A DNA stretch of 64,000 bases from Atrina japonica (GCA_030159075.1 BROG01000046.1:1575001-1639000); one strand, 5' to 3'; positions 10,890 through 57,614 are shown, numbered from the stretch's first letter. Numbers and translations are program-made. Notes: generated from the sequence alone by a model not told the origin.

Positions 10890-11520
10890 AATCAGTGGAT
10901 GGATTAAAACCAAATATAGCAAGGTGCTGACCAAGTGTTGTTTTGGTGGTTATCTGTCATCCAACATGACGGCCAGCTGTGGACCTAGTTTAACATAGGA
11001 CCCCAGGGAAATACATACAAGCATCTTCTATAGAACACTGAATGGATTGAAACTAAACATATCATAAATGTTTCTTACAGGTGCAGATGAAATGTTGTTA
11101 CTTTGGTACCGAACCGTCATCCAAGATGCCTGCAAACAGGGGACTTATTTAAAAATAGAACCCTATGTAACATGCATGCAAAAATCTTCTTCTAGAGAAC
11201 TGCTTAATGGATTGAAACCAAACATGACTTGAATGTTCCTTACAAGGTACTGACCAAGTGTAATTACTTTCGTACCGATCCGTCATCCAAGATGGCAGAT
11301 AGTTTAACATAGAAACCTAAGGGAAATACATACGGAAATCTTTATGTACATTTTTGTTTTGTTAGTGTTTTGGCACATTAAGCAAGTTTTGTTCAGTTAT
11401 ATGATTGCGGCCAGTTTTTAATCTTTATCTCAGCATGAAATGAAACCAAACATAGCATGTGTTGTCACTTTGATACCCATCTATTATCCAAATGGGGAAC
11501 ATAGTTAAACACATAATATT
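10890..11520. repeat. Tandem array, period about 145-165 bp, 3-4 units
   Basis: Units begin near TGGATTGAAACCAAACAT at about 10896, 11041 and 11206, with a weak fourth near 11435. Each contains a recognisable series: GTGCTGACCAAGTGTTGTTA, CCGTCATCCAAGATGG, CTTAGTTTAACATAG, GGAAATACATAC and ATCTTCTTCTAGAGAACTG. I recall similar arrays as common in bivalve genomes, but I could not check this. Unit divergence shows that the array is old. Confidence 0.85.
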
Positions 11521-13582
11521 ATAGGAAATTCTTCTGTTGTACTACTTGTTGTTAACAAGTGTAGGAAACACACTTTTTAAAATGGTTTTCTGATTTCAGG
11601 TTTGTTTCCAATGATGCTGCCTTTCAACCACTAAGACCAACACAGTCGATTACATGCCTCGTTGAAAAAAATGAACACAAAACTGACAAAAGTGTGAGAC
11701 ATGAAATATTTACAGTTGATGTAATCCCCCAGTGAATTTAAACGTGTAGATATATGATTATCAGTAATCAAGCACTCCCACTTAGTAAGTTTCTGTTTTT
11801 GGTGATCAATAATATAATTTTTTGTTTCACTTTTATATACATTGTACTAAATACAAAATTTCCTTCCCGATACATCAATGTCCTTCCAGTATGCGGGTGT
11901 CAGGTATGCTCATTCCTACCTATACGCTGCTGAATGCATCTCCATAAGTGGGAAATTTGTTATAACTCAGTAATGTCATTTGACTTTATATATTAAGTTT
12001 TGTTTTGATATTTTGTGAAACATGTAATATCTCTGAGCAAGTGAGGTGTAGTGTAACAGAGGAAAACAATGAACATTGAATTTTAATTGTTATTATATCA
12101 ATGCTATAATAACTTTAATGTGTATATGGAGGCATTTCATACGTGTATAATGAGTTATTTGTCGTCGAAGACTTAGCTGTATTATGTTTACACGTTGGCT
12201 GCAACATCTAACTTTCCACTCAATATCTCAGCGAATTTCCAAATCGAATCACTGCAAACACCATAGGATGTTACTTCCTATAAGAGCTCGGATATGTCCG
12301 ATAGCCGAACTCATCAGACCTTAGTTTACACAATATGGCCTTTGTGCAAAATTGGCAATATTCAAAGCATAAACTTCATTACTTTGTTCTTACAATTAAA
12401 TTTCCGCCAAAACTATCGGACCCTAATGACACTTTGTAATAAGTGTCCCGCCAAAAATGTGATGGGAATACTTGAAGTAATCTTTGTTAATGCATCTTTG
12501 ATAAATTGCACAAATAGCAAATTTGGATGCACGTGCTCTTTATTCCACGTGATTGCATAGCAAATTTTATTTTCCAAGGTTATAAAACTTTTTCTCATGC
12601 CAACTCAAAAGCAGACTCAACATCTTCAGCAATGATCATATTTATATATAATCAGAACACGGACAACATAATTATTATCAATATTTATTAGATATGACAA
12701 ATTTGAAATTTAACATTCAAATTTAATTTTAGAGAAGTCAGAAAACATTTAATATAACAAAATATATCACGCAGATGTGCAGTTGGTATATAGATTGTGA
12801 CACTGCTATAGATACAAGGAATTGCATCACACAAATTTGGTCCTCAATTGGTTTGAAAAACAAGCTGTATCAGAAACAAACAATTAAAAAAAGATGATAA
12901 AAACCAATAACTTTATGAACAGGAAATTGAAGTACAAATTCGCGCAAAATGAAAAACCTAATAAAACCAAAAATAAAAATTGAAAAAAGAGAAATTTAAA
13001 AAATGGGATGATCAAAAATGTTTTTTTACAATTCCAATATGGCGCTAACAAAACAATTTACAAATATTATATATATTGGATTGTATAATGAGTTTTATAA
13101 CATCAAAGTTTATCACAGGGAAATCAAAGAAAGTGGAAGGTAAATATACACTTAACAAAGTCCTCAACAAATACACAAAACATCCTCATATCAATCGAAA
13201 GGGTATAAAGAAAAAAGTAACTCTTTCATTTTCTGTTAAACCAAAACAAAATGTTTATCTCCATTTCTTCTATTTACAATAAACAACAGTTCCTCGTGTT
13301 TGATTCTATTTTTCAGTCTTCAATAACAATCATACTAGTTAACAAATCTGATATATGTAAAACATTCATTTGAAATAAATGTATTGTTTCAACACACACA
13401 CACACGAACACACCCACCCAAAATTACTTACATCCATAATTACATATCACTCATATACAATATTAGTATTTACAATCCACATTTCATTTGTATTATTTCA
13501 TATTTCTAAATGAGATCAAATGGCAAATGCAATTCTCAACTACATTTTGGTCCATAACAAAAATAAATAAAATTGATCCTTA

Positions 13583-13722
13583 AAGTCCAAATATGGGACC
13601 TTGGTCAAAACCAGTTACAGGACTGGTCAAATCCCAGTTAAAGGACTAGTGAAAACCCAGCTATGGGACTGTGCTTGAAGCCTAGTTATTGAGCTGTATT
13701 GGAAACCCAGTAAGAAGACTGT
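13583..13722. repeat. Diverged minisatellite, unit about 28-32 bp
   Basis: About five imperfect units share CCCAGTTAxxGGACTG separated by GTxAAA-type spacers, for example CCAGTTACAGGACTGGTCAA and CCCAGTTAAAGGACTAGTG. It lies about 0.9-1.1 kb beyond the PLK stop codon, downstream of the first candidate poly(A) signal. Confidence 0.75.
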
Positions 13723-13966
13723 GGCGATAGAAATCAAAGATTTGATCTACTTTACAGCTAACTGAATCAGGAATCATCCTGTACCATAAAATATCATTGT
13801 GCAAGATTAGTGAATTCCACAAAATGACAAACTTCTTTTATGGAGAGCAATATAGTCATTTTCCAAAATGTGTTTGATTTACAAGAAAGAATACATTATG
13901 TACGTGTTTGTCTAGACTAGAGAAAATGTGTTGATATGCTGTAATATATATTTGTAATGTTATATG

Positions 13967-13969
<3 letters not shown>

Positions 13970-14017
<48 letters not shown>
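13970..14017. repeat. (TA)n microsatellite
   Basis: An uninterrupted TA dinucleotide run. It is just downstream of the candidate PLK poly(A) signal on the minus strand. The overlapping YIYI ORFs are artefacts. Confidence 0.97.
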
Positions 14018-14019
<2 letters not shown>

Positions 14020-14103
14020 ATGGCTTACAATTTGAAAGACTAGTATATATATACAAACGCCCACACATCAACACCATTTGGCAGGTTGCTTACATAGATG
14101 AAA

Positions 14104-14109
14104 TTTATT
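14104..14109 (-). promoter_or_regulatory. Candidate PLK polyadenylation signal AATAAA
   Basis: This is the first exact AATAAA on the minus strand after the PLK stop codon at 14657. It would give a 3' UTR of roughly 550-570 nt. It is only a motif match, and other signals further downstream are possible. Confidence 0.35.
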
Positions 14110-14656
14110 GCATATATACCTTCAGTTCATGCATAATAGCACCTTGCATGGACAAAGAGGACGGTCCTTAATATTGAGACAAGACTCCAATTCTATATTG
14201 CATTTTTAGTTTTCAATCTCACTTTCATTGTGTCTTTTAAAAAGAAGCCATGCCATCTTTCAAAGGATATTATGCACCATTTTTAACACTAGGAGATTCA
14301 AGCAATTTTCTGATTATGACTTAATTGCCACTATAACTTGTACATTTAATTGATGAAGTATGTCCTTTGGTACACATTTACACTTTAATTACAAGTATTT
14401 CCTTTCATAAACATTTTTCACTTTAATTACAAGTATTTCCTTTTATATACACTATTTCTCTTTTACATTGGAAGCAAATTCTCAAGTGGATGCAATACTT
14501 ACTTAATGAAAACATAATCACTTCATTTTTTCTGTATGACAAATGAACATATAATTTATGAAAATTGCTTAACTGTTTCTCCTCTGTATGTATATATTTG
14601 ATAATAAGATGTAAACTTATAAGAAAGACATGGTTCACAAAATCAGTACGATATCA

Positions 14657-44578
<29,922 letters not shown>

Positions 44579-45334
44579 TAGACATCTAGTTTATCACAAT
44601 ATTGCACAGAAAATCCTATTTTGGCACCAGAATTGAGTGATAACCTCCTGTGTCGGAAGGTATCAAAGGTCTTATTGACAGGTTGTATGTTGCTTTCTGT
44701 AAATTCGCTGATTTCTGTGCGGGCACACGTGTCCAGATAAATGTAAGTCCCTTTAGTGTGATAATCCCATCTGTAGCACTTACACAGCGGATATACAAGA
44801 CTTACATGACAAAATTTTAATAGCTATTACTCCTTAATTCTCAGAACACAGACCGCGAAGTGAATTTATCTATACACATTTCCCATAAGTTTGCCAGAGA
44901 GATAGCCTATATCTAAAGTATCTTGAAGTTTGCAGCTGTGACAATTCACGCCAGGCTACTGAAAAAAGATTAGAGTATCGTTAAACACATATGTGGAGTA
45001 TAGAGGTTAATGCTGCTCATATCAGCTGCTGAAACTGAACAACTATATTGCCACTGATTCAAGTGTGGCTGAGATAGTCAACCCTTGGTCATGAACTGTA
45101 CAACACAATACTAAGGTTTATTGTACTTATACGAGACATCAATTATTGTCACTTTGTGATAAACTGACTATTAACGGAAGACCTAACTGTATAAATAAAT
45201 GCTGATAATAAAGACATCCGTTACAAATGGTGTAGAGACACGTGTTGTGTAAATTACACGACTCCGGGTACAATTCATGGCACATTCACATGTAAAGCAC
45301 GAAATATACCATAAGTATTGACTATATTGCTTAC

Positions 45335-45640
45335 CTGTTCAGGTATTCCCACGGACAGAAGTGATTATTTTGTTCGTCCACGAAGTTTTTCTCTGACACA
45401 CTAGCTGTATGGCACACTGTTTCAACTAAACACAGAACCTACACCCTTAACTTTCATTTCCTAAATAGTGAATACAATCTTTTTGTGAGACAGGTTTGTC
45501 AAACCCTGTCAGCTGACTGAAAAATTCTGTTCTATTGCTTTGGTTCACCTGTGTGATGTCATGCAAAGGGAAGGCGATATGTTACAAAAATAGTAACTTG
45601 TCTGTTGACTCCGCCCACTCTAACAAAACCTCGTGGTTAA
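45335..45640 (-). promoter_or_regulatory. Candidate PLK 5' untranslated exon and promoter
   Basis: On the minus strand a strong donor (CTGAACAG|GTAAGC) ends a possible non-coding exon at 45335. A matching acceptor with a T-rich tract (AATCTTTTTTCAG) lies at 44960-44959, upstream of the coding start. Upstream of the donor are a CRE-like TGATGTCA next to ATGCAAA (45554-45566) and a CCGCCCA box (45613-45619). The exon start is unknown. The call rests on splice and motif patterns only. Confidence 0.3.
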
Positions 45641-47040
45641 GGTAAACTTGCTATCGTAACTGCTATACACAAAATCAGATTGTGTCCAAATACATTCATT
45701 TAAAATATTAAAAAAATATTTTTTCTTCTCAAAATCGATTCCCTCTATAGACGAATTTAATCGATACAAACCGACAAGACTAAAAGAAATACAACGGATT
45801 TTGTCGAGTTTAATTAATTCCATATATGGAAGTAATCGTAAACCGGAGATTTATTTAAAAGATATTATTCATAGGTCATAATGTGTACATTGACATTAGA
45901 TTTAAATGATTAAATATGTTATAGAGAAACCCCGTTGCAGGATGAGCTAATTTTAGAAGGATTACTTCATAAATTTAAAAAAACAAATGTGCTTACATCA
46001 CAAAAGAAATAACTGTGATTTCAGAATTTCTCTAAAATAAGTTCCCATGCAATAAAATATATCTAATTTCCCAATGTCATAATTATGTGTATTAAATACT
46101 TAATATTTTTCTCCCTATCACAAAATGACGGAAATAGATAGACCAATAGATAAATAAATGAAATGAAAATGAAAATGAAGACAGACAGACATAGATTGAG
46201 ATAGACAGATGAATGACGATAATGATTTCGTATTGGTTATACTAAAAACTACATACATTTTTGATATTTTCATCTGACATCTTTCTGAACGTACAACAAA
46301 TTATCTAAGTAGTTATTTTCACGGCTAAAATACGACGTACAATGCAGTATTTATATTTGTAGCTTATTTTCGCTTATGTTGTACAGGACATATTGAACTA
46401 CTGTATATATATAGACATATACATTAATAATTGATCAACTGACGATATAATTATCAATACATTTATAGGGTTCAACATTGCAAAATCCCTCTAAATTTTG
46501 ATTTAATATATTTTAAATTTATTTATTCCGACTTTTAAAGTCTAGTAAAAGAGAATAAATAGTTTTGAAGCTTGGAGTTTTCGGTTGAGTTAATAGAACG
46601 GTAAATGTGCTACACCTAAAGTATCTGCATGTACTGGTCATCCCATTTACTCCTGATTTAAATCCCAGCAAATAATGAACGTATCACTGGATGGACGGAC
46701 GTGTCCGAGCCCAGTTCCAAATTCAAGATTTTCAAAATTACATGTAATTCGCCCAATTATTTCTAATTTACGCACAGGTCGTTCTCACTAACTAAATCTG
46801 GATCCACCGAATTGTATTCTACATGCACATACTTGATAAGTCTCGAGTTTACAGTCTATCAAAGTATAGGCCTACAACACATTAATCAGTTCCTTCACTG
46901 CAAATGACTGACTTGAAGAAACTCGATAGTCTTTTTCTTATCAGCTATATTGATACATAATTACAAGATATATGTAATGTTTACCAACTTTTATCTACAT
47001 CTTCATATTTATCTCTGTATATATAAATATGTATACTTAC
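45641..47040. other. AT-rich stretch upstream of PLK
   Basis: No gene is supported. It includes GAAATGAAAATGAAAATGAA and AGACAGAC short repeats near 46157-46210. If the exon at 47041-47117 is real, its next exon should lie on the minus strand at lower coordinates, but I could not identify it here. Confidence 0.5.
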
Positions 47041-47117
47041 AATGTTGATACTGCTGACCAAGTATCTGTAGGAGTACAACTGATGAAGTATAAGATGAGA
47101 ATGCCGACGTTATGCAT
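47041..47117 (-). CDS. Orphan first exon: possible signal peptide
   Basis: From an ATG at 47117 the minus strand reads MHNVGILILYFISCTPTDTW, then SAVST. The frame runs straight into a near-perfect donor (ACATT|GTAAGTAT), leaving two bases of a split codon. A short N-region, a hydrophobic core (VGILILYFI) and a polar cleavage-like zone are what a secretory signal peptide looks like, and signal peptides are often on their own first exon. No following exon was found before the PLK gene. It could be a first exon of an unrecognised gene, an alternative 5' exon of a PLK transcript, or coincidence. Confidence 0.27.
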
Positions 47118-47778
47118 GTTTACATGTACACGTGTTTACAAATCTGTTCCAATGATTGACCAGGCTGTATCTGTTTGTTACTTACTCTTTGATGTTTAGA
47201 TAAGGGAGAGGGAATTTATGTATAAAATTATAATGTCCTCACTTTTGGGTTTTCCAGGGGTTTTTACCAAAGAGTGAGCACATGAAACCAAAAAGTGAGA
47301 AAATGTTATAATTGTAAAATAAATTTAAGATATACTAGTACATGACTAACAAAGTATTTGAATGACAACTGAACGGTATTTGTCTTAAGAAGATGACGGA
47401 AGGAAATGTGACATTTATATACACGTATAAACTGAATGTACAACATTGATGAGGCTGATCAAATGCTTGACAGTGAATCAAGTACAAGCTAAGAGAAGGA
47501 AACTGACGTTTAAGCTGTTGATTCAACCACTTGTGGAAATAGAGTACATTCTATGGAGACACTTCTATAATAGTATAAAACATAAACAATGACTAGCGTA
47601 ACCTGTAAAGAATGTCACGAAATTCGTAAACTGTACTAAGAGCTTTATATACCGTACAAAAAAGAGTTATAAAATGAAAATATCATACAGAACACTCACA
47701 TCCAATCACACTATTAGTATTTTTTCAATAGAAAATGAAATGGGTTTTATCAACATCGCATACAAGGATAACAAGGCA

Positions 47779-47862
47779 CCTGCAAACTCACAATGTCCAA
47801 TCCGGGATTCGAACTCTCGACCTACGGCAGCAACCGCCTGGATCGCATGCACGACGCCCCCT
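47779..47862 (-). repeat. tRNA-like SINE fragment, second family, copy 1
   Basis: Minus strand: a head ending in CGATCCAGGCGGTTGCTGCC leads into box-B-like GAGAGTTCGAATCCCGGATT, then TTGCAGGTGCCTTGTTATCC. The core TAGGTCGAGAGTTCGAA recurs at 48141-48157, so it is a dispersed repeat. It does not fold as a full tRNA. Confidence 0.55.
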
Positions 47863-48022
47863 TTTTATTTTTTTAATCATAAAAATGAATGTTTAGATAG
47901 TGGTGTCTAGGGTTCCGAACATGAGAACTCGGCAGTAGGAGATAGATGTGATATCCTATGTAAATGTCAATAGACCAGAAGATACATGTAGTGGAGAAAA
48001 TATAAAGCACAAATATCACTAC

Positions 48023-48245
48023 AACATTAAATGTTTACCTTGGGTCACGAAGGATACAATCTGTGTAAATAAATCCTATACCAAGCACAAATCATTGGCG
48101 GCAATGACAAGGCACACCCATCATGCCCCAGCTGGGGTTCGAACTCTCGACCTACGACACCAACCGCCTTGATATATTAATATTTGATTTATTTACACAG
48201 ATTACATCCTCCGTGATCCAAGGTCCTTACTAAATGTTCAATGTT
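48023..48245. repeat. Foldback element with 53-60-bp inverted arms
   Basis: The left arm at 48023-48075 and the right arm at 48186-48245 are complementary with a few mismatches. Shared stretches are ATCTGTGTAAATAAATC at the inner end and ACCTTGGRTCACGRAGGAT in the middle. The 110-nt loop contains the second tRNA-like fragment (48106-48171). The layout is that of a foldback or MITE-type element. Confidence 0.8.
48106..48171 (-). repeat. tRNA-like SINE fragment, second family, copy 2
   Basis: Minus strand AAGGCGGTTGGTGTCGTAGG leads into TCGAGAGTTCGAACCCCAGC, then GGTGTGCCTTGTCATT. It matches 47779-47862 in the box B region and in CAAGGCAC. It sits in the loop of the foldback element. Confidence 0.55.
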
Positions 48246-48261
48246 TAGTGATGGTTGTGAT

Positions 48262-48273
48262 CATATATATATA

Positions 48274-48331
<58 letters not shown>

Positions 48332-48332
48332 C

Positions 48333-48366
<34 letters not shown>
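48262..48366. repeat. Imperfect (TA)n microsatellite
   Basis: A TA run broken by TATTATA, TAAATATA and ATCATATAAATA interruptions, directly abutting the foldback element. Confidence 0.95.
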
Positions 48367-48369
<3 letters not shown>

Positions 48370-48799
48370 GTAAATTGAGATGAAATGATCTATTATATCA
48401 CACACCGGATCACCTGTTTCCTTGCTCCAAATACATTTATCATAAATGTTTTTTTTCTGAATGTCAAAAATCTCCGCTTTATCGAAATCTGGGATTTTTA
48501 AAGTTTTTCTCTCTAGCAATCTATTTTTAAAGTTCGGAGCCAAAGCATAGATACTAGTCTATATATACAAGTACTAGATATACAAGAGGGCACGAATAAG
48601 ATCAAGAGACTAAAATGTGATGATAAAGAACCAACTTTTTACTTTTGTTATCTGAACATACGTCTTTAGTTCCTCTCTTTTTACATACACAGATTATTAC
48701 ATACACATGCAAATTTTTGTTTCCGTTTTCTTCAAAAACAAATATAATAAAAGCAAATTTTACATTTTCACTAAATAGAGTGCATAGAAGGTACCATAA

Positions 48800-50085
48800 T
48801 CACGAGTCTGGATCTTCATCATAAACTTGATGTCATTAAGAAGGGCAATCTTTACATGTGTGATAAATTTGGATCTTAATCATAAATTTGATGTCACTAA
48901 GAAGAATAATCTTCACACGTGTGATAAGTTTGGGCCTTCAACATAAACTTGATGTCATTAAGAAGAGGAATAATTACACGTGTGATAAGTTTGGGCCTTC
49001 ATCATAAGCTTGATGTGATTAGGAAGGTCGGTCTTCACACGTGTGATAAGTTTGGGCCTTCACATAAACTTGATGTCATTAAGAAGAGCAATATTTACAC
49101 GTGTGATAAGTTTGGGCCTTCATCATAAGCTTGATGTGATTAGGAAGGTCGGTCTTCACACGTGTGAAAAGTTTGGGCCTTCAACATAAACTTGATGTCA
49201 TTAAGAAGAGCAATATTTACACGTGTGATAAGTTTGGGCCTTCATCATAAGCTTTATGTGATTAGGAAGGTCGGTCTTCACACGTGTGATAAGTTTGGGC
49301 CTTCAACATAAACTTGATGTCATTATGAAGAGCAATATTTACACGTGTGATAAGTTTGAGCTTTCATCATAAAGCTTGTGTGATTAGGAAGTTCGGAGCT
49401 TTCACGTGTGATAAGTTTGGGCTTGACATAAACTTGATCATTAAGAAGAGCAATATTTACACGTGTCTTCATCATAAGCACATGTGATTAGGAAGGTCGG
49501 TCTTCACACGTGTGATAAGTTTGGGCCTTCACATAAACTTGATGTCATTAAGAAGAGCAATATTTACACGTGTGATAAGTTTGGGGCTTCATCATAAGCT
49601 TGATGTGATTAGGAAGGTCGGTCTTCACACGTGTGATAAGTTTGGGCCTTCAACATAAACTTGATGTCATTATGAAGGGCAATATTTACACGTGTGATAA
49701 GTTTGGGCCTTCGTCATAAGCTTTATGTGATTAGGAAGGTCGGTCTTCACACGTGTGATAAGTTTGGGCCTTCAACATAAACTTGAAGTCATTAAGATGG
49801 GCAATATTTACACGTGTGATAAGTTTGGGCCTTTATCATAAGCTTTATGTGATTAGAAAGGACAATCTCCACACTGTGATGAGTTTGGGTCTGCATCATA
49901 AATTTGATATTATTAAGAAGGACAATCTCCACAATGTGATAAGTTTGGGTCTTCATCATAAACTTGATGTCATTAAGAAGGTCAATCTTCATATGCGTGG
50001 TAAGTTTGGGCCTTCACCATACGCTTGATGTGATTAAGAAGGGCAATTTTCACACGTGTAATAAGTTTGTGCCATCATCACAACA
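48800..50085. repeat. 61-bp satellite with 122-bp higher-order unit, CACGTG in most subunits
   Basis: About 20 subunits of 61 bp alternate between two types. Type A has TTCATCATAAGCTTGATGTG then ATTAGGAAGGTCGGTCTTC. Type B has TTCAACATAAACTTGATGTC then ATTAAGAAGAGCAATATTT. Both continue into ACACGTGTGATAAGTTTGGG, so a palindromic ACACGTGT recurs about every 61 bp. The A-B pair is repeated most regularly between 48960 and 49850; units at both ends are more diverged, and one near 49370-49480 is rearranged. ORFs here are shadows of the repeat. Confidence 0.95.
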
Positions 50086-51061
50086 TTTTAGCTAGAAGAG
50101 GTTCATAGTAACTATTATCATGGGTCTGTGCCTTTATCATAAGAGGGATATAATTTACAAGTACAGTCTTCAGAATCTCACACAAGTTTTACAATTCAGG
50201 GTCATTTTTTTAATTTTTGTGATATGGATCACGTCATTACAAGCAAGATTCTCGTCACTACCGAATTTTAATGTTCGAATTTCGGTGGTCGGTCTAGACT
50301 CTATTCGCAAATGTGATAATTATGGGCAGTTATATACCGTATACACGAGGGTGTGTAAGTGTGTAAGTGTAAGTGTGTAAGTGTATCCGCGATATTGGGC
50401 TACTCCAGCTATATCGAATTCAGTTGAACTGGCGGACATTAATTATTTCTAGATATATTGTGAAACTTATAACACACACACTTCTAATTTGGACCAGATC
50501 TGTGTGATAATATCGGAAACTACTCCACTGTTAATACACTCGCGAAATTACATCATAATACTATGACTATGTATAAAGCGGGAGGCTAGCTAATATAGTC
50601 GTGATGCTACTGATTAATGAGGCGAAACTGCAACCAGGAACTTAATTAACAAGCTACCATAACCACAGGCAACCTTGTTATTTAAAGCTTAGGTAACTTA
50701 TAAAAACAAGCATCATAAATGAAGAGATTCATGAGGACAAAACGATCCAGGGTTCAAGAGACTCTTGGCCTCTAAAATAAACTAAATTGACTTGTTTCAG
50801 AGCACGTAACACGGTCTGTACTTGATCAGCCAGGACAGACGTCTGATGATGTCATTTACTTGCTTTTGGGCAATCTATATGTAAGGAAAAAAACCGAAAG
50901 TTTAACAACTAAACAAGTATATCGTCTTAAAGACTCATGCCAAAAGGCATCTACTGCTTGATATGAAACACTTAGAACATGGGAGTTTTCATTAATTTTA
51001 AATTCACACAACAAAGTCAACGAACCCACTTTAAAACGTTTATTATATCTGCATGAAACAG
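50086..51061. other. Intergenic stretch
   Basis: It holds a short GTGTAAGT repeat at 50350-50383 and no recognisable gene or mobile element. Confidence 0.5.
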
Positions 51062-55921
<4,860 letters not shown>

Positions 55922-56020
55922 GCTGTTACGTTTTCTTCAAACGACCTTCGACATACCGATGCGCACCAATTGTGCCCAATGAAGGTACGGTTATAGTCAA
56001 TTCGCTAGGGAATATCGTTT
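55922..56020 (+). repeat. Direct repeat, left copy (about 97 bp)
   Basis: It contains CAAACGACCTTCGACATACC, GATGCGCACCAATTGTGCCC and ATTCGCTAGGGAATATCG. It matches 56701-56797 in the same orientation at roughly three of four positions. Confidence 0.8.
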
Positions 56021-56700
56021 ACAGCTTTCCATTCCATAAGCAACTTTTTGACTTTCTTTGACAGCATCACTCCAAACTGCTTCTTGATGTATCCCATCTT
56101 CTCTTCCCGAGTAAAGTAACACTTTCTCCACTTTGCAGTGTTATTTTCCCATTGGAAGGTCATTAGATCTCACAAAGATATGTCTAGCTGGTATTTCTTC
56201 ATCTCCTGTTACACTTGGGATGTTTTTCCTGTAATGTGCACATACCTCGCATTCTAACTTCCTATATATACATTATCCTTTAGTGTGCATAGGGACGTCG
56301 GCCTGTGGACGTCCGGTAGCTTTCATCCACCTGCATCATGTTGTTCTCTGCCTTGGTATTCCACACAGCTTGAGGGTTCGTCTCCTGCCGCGCGTTTACT
56401 TTATCTAGAGTTTCCGTAAGCATGCAGGTTTTACTCTGCCTGGCGGTTGGCCATGTAAAAACCCCACAAACCTGGAGAGCAGGTGGGGATTCCTTCCCTT
56501 AACCATGCGTCCCAGACATTTAAAGGTACCGGATGCTTGCCTTTCACCACTGTCGCTTAGCTACCGAAGTATTTCTAGCCTCACTACGTAGAGGTCTGAC
56601 GTGTAATCTGCTGACTTAACATGTTTGTGGCGGTAGGTATAATTCGAGGTTTTTCTTGGTATATCACCGAGGTTGGACCATTATATGACCCCCAAAATTA
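56021..56700. other. GC-richer insert between two direct repeats
   Basis: About 680 bp, visibly less AT-rich than its surroundings, with phrases such as GGACGTCGGCCTGTGGACGT and AGCAGGTGGGGATTCC. No long ORF is present. Position and composition suggest an inserted non-autonomous element or an old segmental piece; I cannot name it. Confidence 0.45.
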
Positions 56701-56797
56701 TTGTTATGTTTTCTACAAACGACCATCGACATACCGATGGGTACTAAATGTGCCAATTGAAAGCGCGATTGTTCTATTCACTAGGGGAAAACCGACT
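56701..56797 (+). repeat. Direct repeat, right copy (about 97 bp)
   Basis: Partner of 55922-56020; shared blocks include AAACGACC, TCGACATACCGATG, TGTGCC and CACTAGGG. The 69-codon ORF at 56621-56830 runs across it and has no counterpart in the left copy, so it is unlikely to be coding. Confidence 0.8.
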
Positions 56798-57614
56798 GAC
56801 TTAGAATTCTACAAAAACAAACGTAATTAATGGTAACAAATCCGATTTGTTTACCGAAATTAGATCTTTTATATTGCGTCCACAACATCAATAATTAAAT
56901 CTTACATAACAAATACATGCATCACTCGAGGCATTACATAGTTGACTTTATCTTTGTGTTTACATTTATAGGTTAGCATGCAATGAACTGGCCAGAATTA
57001 CATAATTAGATCTTGGCATATTTTTTTGTAAGCGGCAGAAAATATTAATTCAAATGATATATTAATTGGTCAAACAATCACATTATGGATTATGTAATAC
57101 TCAGTCAATACTTGTAAATCACCCTAGTTAGCTTTCTACTCTAGTATTTTTTGTCTGCTATCGAATGCTATGAAGGTGACCTTTCTTTATGTGCATAAAA
57201 ATGAAAATGATAAAAAACATACATTTTACTTAGTATTTCACACTTAATTATCATTTCCCCTATACCTACGTATCTAGATAGTCAAATTCCTGGAAAGATT
57301 ATTAATATGATACATCACCACGTTGCTGGATAGACAAAGAAATCTCAATCCTGGTGCCTATGCCGAATGTATCCATGAAGAGCGTAAACAAACAACGACA
57401 GTGTTTATATCAGTTGTTTGTTTTATGATTATTGTGGTAAGATCAGCACCCTAAAGTCTCATTGAAACATCTGAAATACCATACACAAATAAAGACTTCT
57501 CAAATTCGCTACGGCCGAATGTTCATATCCCATCAAATACAAGTTTGTACTTTTGGTTTGGAAACACTGAACAGTTCATGAGTAGGGGACCCATGTGTAG
57601 TTTATAATAGATAT
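56798..57614. other. AT-rich intergenic stretch
   Basis: No gene, RNA or repeat of note was recognised. Confidence 0.5.

Larger units (their letters stand above)
11521..14103. other. PLK 3' flank, no gene seen
   Basis: This is AT-rich sequence with small features only: a CA-rich tract near 13392-13412, the minisatellite at 13583-13722 and a TA run at 13970-14017. The ORFs here (for example 12294-12560) lack similarity, splice context and coding composition. Confidence 0.45.

Noticed and set aside
49783..50028. 81-codon ORF with LGLHHKLDVIKKDNLH repeats
   Set aside because: It is a reading of the 61-bp satellite and has no independent coding evidence.
48800..50085. CRISPR array
   Set aside because: Units follow each other with no unique spacers, in a eukaryotic context; this is a satellite.
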